Shown one piece after another: positions 1-12,200 of a stretch of DNA of 64,000 nt. How positions within the stretch are numbered: the stretch's first letter is position 1; each line of letters begins with the position of its first letter. The notes beneath the pieces are model-generated. The model had not been told where the DNA came from, ran no database searches, and saw only the letters and a list, made by a program, of their open reading frames with translations. The translations under genes and the position numbers were made by a program. The DNA is from Plumapathes pennacea (taxonomy: Eukaryota > Cnidaria > Anthozoa > Antipatharia > Myriopathidae): assembly GCA_964036295.1 (NCBI GenBank), contig OZ038463.1:7927274-7991273 (forward strand). Direction: 5' to 3'.

Positions 1-276
1 AATAAGATGTATATATATATAGTGGGACTTTCATTCCAGAAGGAACCCAAACCGCACCAGAACGATACATAAGTTCAAAATGGTAATGATGCTTATATGT
101 CTCTCCATGATATTTGGCTTGGGGAGGAAAGCACTTTCTTTAAAATAATAGAGTGATTTATGTCTGCTTTTAATGTCAAACCTGTGCTTAAGAGAAATAT
201 TCTAGTACAGCCTTAAAGACTAATAAGCCAATTATATCATATACGACATCAGGAGAGATCGATTCAAAAGACTTAC
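1..276. other. Start of the next SLC5 intron; no exon recognised
   Basis: This follows the GTAAGT donor at 277 on the minus strand. Neither strand gives a convincing continuation of the SLC5 C-terminal tail, so the next exon is probably beyond the left edge. Confidence 0.6.
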
Positions 277-3200
277 CAGTGATAAGACTTATTACAACTC
301 CGACCACAAAGGAAGTCATGATGGACACGCCACTGAGCCAAAAGTACGAGATGCTGTAGAAATCCGCTATTCCAGCACTGCGGAGAGAAATCACGCCTTT
401 AGATAATCTGCATCACAGTGGAAACAAACCTTGGGGTCTAGTAGTTGTTCAGAGCAAAAATACGCTCCTCCATTAAGCATCTTTTAAAGACCTTTTTCCA
501 ATTAACTCAAAGTTGAAGTACCATTAATCTTATATAATTTCTTTGATGTGTTAATTTACTGTATAGGGCTTCTGTTGATATAATGAATAAAATGATATGT
601 AGCATTTTACTAATGAAGTGATTATCCCGTCAAAAAAGCATCTCTCTCACGAGGAAAAGCTTTTAAGTCATTAATTGGAGTAGCCTAAAGATGGAACAAC
701 TTTGACGAGATAAGATCCGTTTACCAACTGTTACACATCCACTGCTCCCCAATCTATGTATCTAAATCTAACATAGTTTTTTTTTTAATAAGTAGTTAAA
801 ATTTTAGCTATTCAAAGTCATTTGAATATACTGTATCATGTATGCAAGTCACAAACACCCGTAAAAGTGAGAATGCGGTCCCTTGGCAATTCTCTCATTG
901 GTCAAGCATTCATATATAAACCGCTCCCTGCCATCCGACCGTCACTTCTCAGGATCAAGAGTCAAAAGCGCGCTACCAGAAAAATTCACGACCCACCCTT
1001 CCCCCCGAGAGATCTGTGTTCGGTGAAAAACAACCGACACTCTAGTGTCGTTCTTTGTCTTCACTGGAGTGTCACCCCCATAACAGTAACACTGACGGCA
1101 GTAATAATATAGTACGACCTACTATACAACCTACATACCTAATTTAGTACACGGCTTTCACGAACAGCAATTGCAAAATTGATGAAATTCCTGTGTATAA
1201 ATAAAGGTATGTTTATCCGTCTGTCTCTGGTGCCTCACACACGTACACCCATACCTGTGTGCAACGAACGGATTTTCGATTAGACGCGTGGGGTATTTTT
1301 TAAGCGTCTCATTTAATACAGCACCAGGCTCACAATCCTTGATTGACCGTAGGCCTGGGTACTTGTTTGGCGGATAAATCCGGGAACCAATGAATAACCA
1401 GGAAGCGAGTGCAGTTCCCAGGAATGCGCCGGCGTACGCACCCTGAAAATGGAAATTACGGCTGCTCATTTGTTTTCTGATAAAAGTTCCAAACATTCTT
1501 TAGGGATTTACTTGTGAGACCAACTTTAATTTTTGCCCTTTTTATCTCTCCCCCTCTCTATTTAAAGGGCGTGTTGCACAAGGCATCTTTTCTTGAAACT
1601 TGCGATGCAACGCTGTTGCGAGACAAATTGCACAACATATTGCGCATGCGACAACCTCTTTACAATTTATTAGGCAACGAAAATTGTTAGTCAAGTTGTA
1701 GAAAAAAATAAATAAAAGTGCTAATGAATTTTCACAACGTTACGTGGTACGCAAGCGCAGTAGACACAAAAACCGTTGCAAGATGAAATGGCTTAAAACA
1801 AATATAATACAATTGTGCAATGTCTTGCTTGAATTAAAAACAAGAATACCTTGTAGTTTGCTTTACGAACAAACATTCCCAGGAGAAAGATGCCGAGCAG
1901 AGGTGCGGCAATAATTCCAGTAATGCTGTAAGCAAGCTGAAGTAAAATGCCACCAAAATTATGGTTCAGTGAGACAATGTGTGAAATATCACAACAGATA
2001 CAACACAAGCGCAGAACAAAACGAACAACAAACAAGGTAGCAGTAACATATCACATGCAGTGGATATAACGAAGTGCCAAGGGAATCTGTTCCGCATAAC
2101 GAAATCCCGTCATAACGAATTTGTTAGAAAACGACCAAAATTAAATTTAAATTATATTTTATCCCCGAACGAAGTGAGGGAAATAATCACGACGCTAATG
2201 CAGCAAAATCGTATCATTTGAAGACTCCAAGCGTGTCGCCATCTCGAAATTTAATGTTCGTGTGTGTGTGTGTGGGGTACGACTCGTCCCCAGGGCCATC
2301 CGCGTCGAGCGACCACTGCGAGGTTACATCGGCAGCTTAACTGTAAACCTCCATTTTCTTAGTGACATGCGGTAGCTGTAAGAGTACGAACGGAAGTGAT
2401 TTTGTACAATAAGATGCAGATACAAGGCCAAGCAGTTCGACGGACGGCTGTAATTTGCCCGGATATTTTGCCGGTGTATGGGAGGCAACAAGCTTACTAG
2501 CCGTGAAACGGATTCTTAAAGGCACAACTGGTCGACCAGAACACAATCCCAGACGCCAGTATTGTGTTAAAACGCAGACACTTCTTCAGAAAGAAATAGC
2601 AAAATACAGTTGGTGGAAATCGAACAATCATCGTGGCAAATTTCACCTTTTACAATAACAGGAATGTAGTTTTCAGAATCCAAGTTTGACAAGATGACGA
2701 CACAATACAATGGAAAGTGGAATTTTCGTACTGTATAAGGACTGCTCTATACAGTGTACTTTGAAATCATTGAAGACGTAAACAATGGTGTTTTGGGTTT
2801 TGTTTCCTTTGCTGGAAAAGAGCTAAAGCTATGGCTTTCAGGAACCGGTGAGTTTTGAAAATTTACATCAATTAACGTACAACGCTTTTGTTAAATGACG
2901 GTCGTGTTATCATTATGGTATTTCAACAATTGCCGTATATTTTGTCGTTTGATGCCCCGGGAACTGTGATGAAGGCCAAGTAGGATTATACTGTGATCTT
3001 TTCGCTAGTTTTCAAAGCTATTTCAGAGTGCCTTCGTGCAAGATTGTGTCATCCGATTCCTGACATATTTGCATAATTTCACTGACAGTCTCACACATGC
3101 TGTGAAGGTTTGTCGCCGCGTTTGTTGGCACACTGTATTCAAGGATAAAATGTAACCGGGTTAAAATGCTTTTGCTTTTTGAAGGCTATTAAAGTAGAAA

Positions 3201-6200
3201 ATATCCGGCAACTGCTTTCCAAATTAAACAATTACAGTCTATTGTACATTATTGTCTACTAGCGGGACCCCGTAAGATACTCGCTCAACACAATCGAACT
3301 TTGTATTATTTAGTGACCGGGTTTGCTCGCTCAATACAATCGGACCTTGTATTATTTAGTGACTTGATTTCTTTTTTCTGTCAAAGATTTTAAAATCGTC
3401 AAACGCAGTTTGAAAAGTTGTTGTGTTCAAAATTGAATACCTGCCAAAATTCACACGATCCCGAGACTTCGAAAGCGTGTAAACAAGCGACTCGCTTTGA
3501 CGGCTCTAAATTTTGTCACACTCGAAGAAGCGTATTAAACTTATAAAGTAAAGAAAAAAAACAAAAAAATTCGGTGTCCAAGATCGACTTTGCTTGGCTT
3601 TCAAGCCTCGGGAGTATTCTGTAGTTGCGTGTAAATGTTGTCTCAGCGAATTTTGAAGTTCAGCTTAGTGTCTACGAAAATTGCAGACTGTGCACGTTGT
3701 CTGAACTAAACCAGACTGCCGTGCGAAAAAGATTTTTTTTAGCGGCCGACTGGTGACGTCGCTACACAGCCGTGGTTTGCAAAAAAAATTTTAAATAATC
3801 TCCGAACCGAAAATAAACAAGAATCCCGCTTTCCGAAAACCCACTACTGAGCGAGGGGATATCTGCGATTATCGTATTTCTAGTAAAATAGCTATGACAC
3901 TACGCGCGTTCTGATTGGCTAAATAGCCGTGTAAGATGAGAGTATATTACACGCTGACGTATAATACGTGATGTATTTTATTGACTAATTATTTCATAAA
4001 AGAAATATATAACGCGCTCCTGTGTAATATAGCCTCATCCATACACTTGGGAAGTTGGGAGGACACGAGAACGAGGCTATATTACACGGGATCGCATTAC
4101 ATATTTTATAAATATTGAACTACAAACGACGAGCAAAACTATACAGCTGTACTGCACGTTTTAAGCGTTTAAAAAGCTATTTATTTTCTAGCTCCCTTAG
4201 TAAACGTGCAAATACCCGACTTCTTGTTTTTACTTATAGCAGCGTGCAATATGGCTGTATATTTTGCACGTTATTAAGGGGTTATTTGCACGTTACCATG
4301 CGATAGGCGACAAACGGACTGAAAAGTTTGCAAAATGGATCAAAAGTTTATTACAAAAGATGACGCATTCGTAAACTTTGCTTGCGAAAATTGATCACAC
4401 CTACTAAACCAGTTAGCCTGGCTCCTGACGAGTGCAATACGCTCCCATATTTGCACTCGTTTTGGCCTCTATTTGCACTCGAAAATGTGAAGTCGTACAA
4501 TGAACTGGAATACCATACGCGTCAACCAACCAGTACGTGCTATTTATCGACCAGCAAATTGCGCGATGAATAGATAGAAGATACACGGCGGCGTGAAGAT
4601 ATGAATTTTATTTTCGAGTGGTAAAAACAATATTTTACGGACGAGCGCTGCGCGAGTGAGTAAACATATTGTTTTTACCACGAGTAAATAAAATTCATAT
4701 CTTCAAGCCGCCGTGTAATTTTATTTTTATTATATAGACACGAGTATTTTACTAGAAAATGCACAAACAACTGTGCAAAAGCGAGAAATGATGCCATCGA
4801 TATCCTCACTAGTGAGGATATGGAAAATGCACCACTTGGGTCCCGGATGTAGCTGCGCGAGTGAGTAAAAGTATTGTTTTTACCACGAGAAAATAACTCA
4901 ATATCTTCAAGCCGCCGTGTAATTTTTATTTTTATGACACATAGACACGAGTGTTTTACGAGAAAATGCACAAACAACGGTGCAAAAGCGGGAAATGATG
5001 CCATCAATATCCTCCCTAGTGAGGATATGGAAAATACGCCATTCGGGTCCCGGATGTAGTTTCGTATGGATTTTACGCACGGTATATTTTCCAGTAAATT
5101 AACACTCGTGTCTATATAATAAGAGCTACTATGTGCTATTCCTTGGGTCAAACAGCCTTAATCCTTGAGGAAGCAGAGCTCTTCTAGTAAACTGCAAATT
5201 GGACGTACCTGTAGCACCATAGTTCCAGCATGCCGCACGGCAAAAGCTCCAGCCACAACTATGACTCCGAACACCAGGGCTGAAAAGAGAAGACGATGCC
5301 AGCAAAGGTAATTAAGATTACGACTTTGCGAGCCAAAAAACATGCCAAACATACGCGTGAGCATTTCTACTATATTCCATGCGTTAAAAGATATCCGGCA
5401 AGTCGTTAAGAAAAAAGTCATATTAGGAGAAGCAGTTAAAGAAATAGTAATCAAAAGAGATATATTAGTAAGAGAAAATTCTTCTCTAATTTTAGAAAGA
5501 TCGTAATAATTGGCAAAGTTTCCGACGTACATAAACCGCACAAGATTTTCATATTACTGTACTTTTTCAGATAGCAATCGATACAAACTGATACCCTCCC
5601 GATTATTCTTATGTACACTCTTTCTAGATGTAGTTATGACGTCAGGGGCGTGGTCAGTTATTCATATAGAATTTCTAGCTTTAGACCATTTTGGTTTGCC
5701 AGAAGCACCTTCAATAATTAAGTTGGTAAATATTGAAGAAAACAGTGTACTGGAAAAACTCACAAATGATCTTGCAAATCTTGGCAGCATCTTTATCCGC
5801 TAGGTCTCTCACTCTTTTCTTGATGATGTCCTCCAAGCAAACCAATGCCATCGCATTCAGAGCCGAAGAAGCCGTACTGAAAACAAGGGCCGAGTTCAAA
5901 GCCCGGTTGAGCTATATCTGGGATTAACCAAATTCTTTCTCTCGCGTTTTTGGTCAACAAACTGCAGAGTTTGATCAAAGATTGGCTAAAAAGTTTGTTT
6001 TTAGTCGAAATATAACGATGGAATCGTTTTGTGAGCAAACGCTTGTATTTCTAGCCCTAGCCTGCGTAGCTGGCGGTCTCATTTGATGAGGTTGAACAGT
6101 GTTCACGGGCGCCATTTTGTACTGGTGGCAGATGGGAGACTGAGGGCGAGTGACAAAATTACGGGGCGGGGGGAAAGACCGCGGTCTTTCGACCCCGACC

Positions 6201-9200
6201 CTGCCCCCCCCCCCCCCCCCCCCCCCCCTCCCCGTAATTTACCGTTATATACGTTTCTAAACCTAAGAACTTAAAACACCAACAGTAACGCGCATACACA
6301 TATTATATCATTTTAGACAAAACCTACAACACTCTCGATTACTCTAAACAGTCACGTCAGTAATGTTAGCTCACCTGAGAGCTCCTGCAAAGAGGCAAGC
6401 CATGAAGAGGCCAGGTAACCCAGTCAGGTGTCCCAGTTGATCAATAACAAAGTACGGTAGGACCTGGGACGAGAGAAGTTTCAGCCAATAATATAGTTTC
6501 ACCGAAAGGTAATCACGTATTGCAGAGTGGATATTAAGTAACCACTCCTCAGATTATATTTATCCAAGTTCTATAATTCGATAATGTTAACGAGCATAAT
6601 ATATCCTCTTTCATAGCTACTGAAAAGAACCAATAGCAAAACAGGTTGTATATATGAATTAAGCAATAGTGAATATCGTCTTGGATCACGTGACCTATAG
6701 TATAATTCGGATGACTTCGTAAAATCAAAACTATAAACTAATTTTAACACCAGTCACAAAGCCGGTAACAAAACACAAATCCAACCAACCAAATGCTAGC
6801 TGGTGATTTGCGTCTGGTTGCATTTCGAGAACGAAACCAAGCAGCAGTTTGAGAGAACGTACGCCATCGCCACTCGATTGCTTGAGTGAGCATATCCATT
6901 CGAGTTTTGCTTTTGTTTCTGATTGGTCAAGAACACTGTAAATTAGTTTGAACCAGTCAAACAGTTATCTTCGCAGAGTCGTGCTTGAATATATTTAATA
7001 TCTGCTGTGTATCTGATCGAGTGTTTCGTACATGCTCACCTGATCATTACTTGTAATCTTTCCTTGCAATCTCAGGTCACAACCGGAGTACACAGCAAAG
7101 ATGACCAGACCATCCAACGTACACAGTGTGACGACAAATATCAGACAAGGAATGTTCAACCAAGCTGCCCTGAAGATGAAAACACAGCATATGGAAGTTA
7201 CACAGCCGGTAGTTCGGCGTTACTTGGGTAGGGCTTATCAGAAGCAGTTCACGTGCATAGGCAGACATGTGAGAACTTACTACCAAAGCGTACATCGCAG
7301 GCAGGTGCTAAAACTCAATTTATGACAAAGCAAAACATGCTTAAATGTTCACGGAATATAAATTTTCGCCCTAAAAACATTTCTTACATAATTGAATGGA
7401 TTGGAGAATTTGAAGGAAAGGCAATGACATCACAGAGAGGCTAGCATCCATGTAATTATATAGTACCATGGTAACACTTGAGCCATTCTCTTACCTCTTG
7501 GCATCCTTGAGCGTCCTTATCGCAAGAAACCGCTGGACAGCTGTCTGGCTCACCGTCCATACAGGCATGATCGTGAGAGCGCTGCCAATGGTCAAAGCCC
7601 AAAACGTATTCCGGACTTTCGGGTCTGGGTTAAAACTAATAAATGCACAAAATGGGAAAAAATATTGGCAGGGTTGACCTGGTTAGTTATTGACTGTGTT
7701 GGTTGATCGCGGACTTCGTTACACAGTTCATCAGCTGTAGAGCAATCCATCCAACTAGTTCAAAACAAATACACTGCCAAAACCATGATTACAATAAGTA
7801 AAGTTTCTGCTTTGCAATTGGCAATATTCTCGCATAAAAGCACAGGCAATTATAGCATACGTGGGTTTGGCTGGATGGAACCCCCGCTCCCCACTCCGAG
7901 ATATTTTGAAAATCTTTAACTTTAAATAACCTATTGTATTTTTCCTACCGATAGGACCATTTGAGATATCTTGCTCAAGGGTCCGCATGGAATCGATTAG
8001 TTCTTTCAAAAAGGCAGTGTCACTTTGGAATAAGGCCTAATTTTGTTCAGTCATGGATTACACATGCTACTTTGCTACACACTACATGCTACACAATACT
8101 ACCTTTTCTCAATTTGTAAAAAATAACATCACATTATTTAAATTTCCTCCAGTACCCCATGGTAATTCAAAAACAAATTAGTACCGACCGGTTATGACCG
8201 AACCTGATACAGTATTCGCTAAAAGTTGGCCGAACAGTTATCCAAAAAAATTACACCGCCGAAATATTTTGAACTTATTGTTCTTTTCTACTGAACGGAA
8301 AACCAATGTAGCCTTTGTGAATGGCGCTGTAATTAATATTTTTTATATTTTGGTTTTACGAATGGTATTATTCTGAAACCGCTCTAAACTACAAATTTTG
8401 GTTTGCTCTTATCAATCGTTTGTTGTTTGAGAAGATCAGTTATACTGTGATAAAGGTTTTATCAAACCCATAAACAGACCCAAAGAAATGCGCCCTGAAA
8501 TATACAGGTACCGTGTTTCTTCGATTAAGCGCCCTCCCCTCGATTAAACGCCCCCTTTGAGCACGGTATTCGAAGTATCTTATAAGTTATGGCCGATAAA
8601 GGCAACGAGCTATATACTGTTAACGTTACATAAAATAGTTACTGTAGCAATCCAGGCTGTGAAAAACGTTACTGCAAATATTTTTATAACTTCGATTTTC
8701 TTCATTTTGAATAGTTATCTCGAACAATGAAAATATTTCAAAACACGTTTTTATATTAAGCCCCCCCCCCCCCCCCCCCTCGATTTTTGACGAAATTTGA
8801 AGAGGAAATACGGTACTTTAATTGTCATAATAACAAGTTGCACGTACTCAAATATGTTGAGGCGCCCGAACTCCTTGTTGATTTTCCACACGTTTCTCAG
8901 TCCTCCCACTTCAATGGTTCCTTTGATCGCGACAGCGGTCAGTCCACCGATCATGACGAGACTCTGAAACACATCTGTCCAGATCACGGCCTTCAGACCA
9001 CCCTACACGGATCAGTATTAGATAAAATATTTATCTATGTTAATATACTTAGAGTTTGACTTAACTTTGTTTGTCCTTGTAAAACGCCACAACCGCTGAT
9101 ATTAGTTAGACTTCCTGTGATTAATTTAACTCATCTCACAATATCGGGTGATATAAATATCTCGCTACCAATCATAAACAGCGAAACAAGTGTCCTTCAA

Positions 9201-12200
9201 TTTGTTTTGTTTTCTAATTTTAATTTCTGGTCTAATCTATCCATTCATGTTTCTGTCATGTCTCCATGCCGTCTGTTAAGCTCAACGACTCCTCAATCAT
9301 TCATTCACTAACATCAGTCTGTCTAGACGGTCAGTGACAGATTTTCTCTTTGCCCCAGTTCACACGACAACCAAAACCGATCTCGGAACGGTTCATTGTC
9401 CGGAACGACGCAAGTTTGCGGCCATGTTTGCGTCAGGAGTTAAGTGTCAGTTTTTCTGTCTCGTTGTCGTCTTCTCTATGCCAGTTGATGTCCATGAATG
9501 TGGCCGTACCTCTTCTCTGAGTGATTCCCGTCGACGATTGGTCAACGTGAGTTTCGTTTCTCTGTCGGTGTCCCCGCACTGAGTCTTCTTTTACTGGGCA
9601 GTATCTATATTCTGTCCGCCATTCTGTCTACATGTCTAAGGGGGCGTTCGATTGGGTCTATTCCGGAATAGGAATAGCTAAAATGACCCAAAGTTTTGCT
9701 TGTTCAGAGAGAGATTTTGTTCGAAATTGTTTTAAAAGCCTCCCTACTTCCATGATTGAACAGTTTCCGATACATCTTAACCTTAATCAGTTCCAAATCA
9801 AAGAATTTTACCGACCAGCAACGCTGTTCTTATTCCGTAATAGACCCAATCGAACGCGCCCTAAATATCAAGTCTTTGACCGACTTGCCACTCACCAGAC
9901 TTGTGTAAAAGGTACAAACTGCGCCAATAGTGAGGATTGATGCGGCCAGCGGCACCTTTGCAACTGCAAGATACGACCGCTGAGAATACATGTATTCCCA
10001 CGGGCAGCTCTTACTCTACAACTATTTCAACAAACACGTCGTACATACCTGCCTACAACACGTCATACATACCCGCATACAACGCATCATGCATACCTCC
10101 ATACAGCACGTCATACATACCTGCCTCTAGAGCCAGCGACGGGGCATACAGCACGATAAAAAGGTACAGCGTCTGTGTAAGGGACAAAAACCATTACAAG
10201 CATTTAGCGTACAATTTTCAGTGTCATTTTAGCGCACAGGAAAGAACATTAATAAAAAAAGCTGATAAAGCCAAATATTTTAAAACCAAGAAATAAAATA
10301 ATCATAGAGGCAGTTGAAAAGTATTTCGACAAACAAAAAGCGTTTACTTCTGAAAAACACACCGGACCGAGTGGGTGTCAATGTGTTGAGCAAACGCCAT
10401 CGCCACGTGCTCGCTTGTGAGATCGAAAATGTTGTAGTACGGGGCTTCCCCCGGTTAAAGATTTGGGTATACTCTCAAAAACACAATTAATTATAGTGCC
10501 AACCTCGTAAGAAAGTATAACCAGAAACCTAGTCAGATAAGTAATTATGTTGCTTTAAACCCAAGAAAACAACAGCAGTGCGAGAAAAAAGTGTTTTTTA
10601 CTTGCTTGTTTGTCCGACCGGTAAACCCGAAAACACAACAGAACGAGCAGTTTCGGGTGACTCGTCGAAAGTAGTCGTGTGGCCGCTATGGTTTTCTAAT
10701 TTTAGTACACGCTTCTGGATTGGACGGAACACGTACTGCAGCATTCTGACAAATCAGAAACAAGAACATAAACCTAGCTGCGGTCTGCGTGGGCACGCAA
10801 GCACGCACATGGAATTGTCGATATCGTTGTCTCGCACTGCTTGCCTTCCTCAGACTAAAATCGATTGCGAATTACTTTAATTTTAATTGCATTATCTTTT
10901 GAAAAAAACATTCTAACCTGCCAGTCTTTTTGAATGGTACTGTGATTATTTGTTTCTTAGTTCACGAAGGTCATCCGAAAAGGTCACGAAGATCACGAAG
11001 GTCATCCGAAAAGGTCACGAAGATCACAAAGGCCATCCGAAAACTACCTTGAATATATAATAGAAATACGATAATCGTAGATACCCCCTCGTCCCAAATG
11101 ATGCAGTGAATTTGTCTGGTAAACTAAATGCGCTTCCTGTTGGAAACTTCTTTATTTTAGGAAAGGTATTATTCAAAGTTGGCGTTGTCTCAGGGATTGC
11201 GTGTGATTTATTTATTCTCCGACAAAATTCAAGGCAAGGGGTCAGTATTAAAAAAAACTAGTACAAGTTATATAAACGGTATTGGTACTTACATATTGGA
11301 GTATGAAAAATGCACAGCCGACAATCCTGACACCAGAAGAGAACCTCCTTTCCAAGTACTGTCAAAAATATATACTATATTTAACTACACATTTTAGCCC
11401 ATGTCAGCTAATTATGTCTCGTGCTCAGTAGAGCGTTCACGGAAGATGCGTTTGAAAACCACTGAACTGCAGATAACGATTTTTTGTCTTTTCGACAATA
11501 AATAAAAAATAAAAAAATAAAATATATATCGTTTATTTAAAGTCGAAGCATAGGGTGTGGTTGCCCATGCCAGAGGCTCGTGTTTTAAATGTCCGACCGG
11601 TGGAATACCTGTAGAAAGGAGACATTTTCAGAAGGGAAAAACCGTTGGAGTTGCCTCCCGGATGAAAAACCTTCTTACTACTGCTGGCCGTGGGAATTGA
11701 ACCCACGACCTCCTGGCTTGGAGCTCATTACCGATTCAGGTCCACCATCCCCAAACCGCTCGGCCACCAAGTCAGTACAAATAATAGCATGCATACAATA
11801 ATTTCTGCATTCTGATTTGCTGAGCGCACGTCAGTTTATCCCAAACAGTACAAAAATATGTAATTAGCAGTGCACAAGTTTTTTTTCATGAATATCGACT
11901 AGATGCAGACCGTTGATTGTATTCTGTGATCTTAATGTTAATTATTGAAAATTCTCTGCGGTTGCGAAACGTGGAAGATAATGATTTATGTTCATTTAGC
12001 TGTTTTATAGTCCCCTGAGGGGTGTGATCATGCACATTTGCTCAGTCACGTATTATAAGAATGTAATTGCATGAGACAGGCTTGCAAATTTTCGCTAATT
12101 CTACTCTTCTTGGATAAGCGGCGATACACGTGCGCACTAGCACAGTCACGCGCGCACGTATAATCCCCGAGTTCTGCGAGGGTAATAGTCACGACGCTAA

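Noticed and set aside
4675-5151. 158-codon minus-strand frame
   Set aside because: Its internal repeat simply reflects the 205-bp DNA tandem duplication.
11681-11768. Functional tRNA gene
   Set aside because: The promoter boxes are good but the acceptor end does not close and the sequence continues into a SINE-like body.
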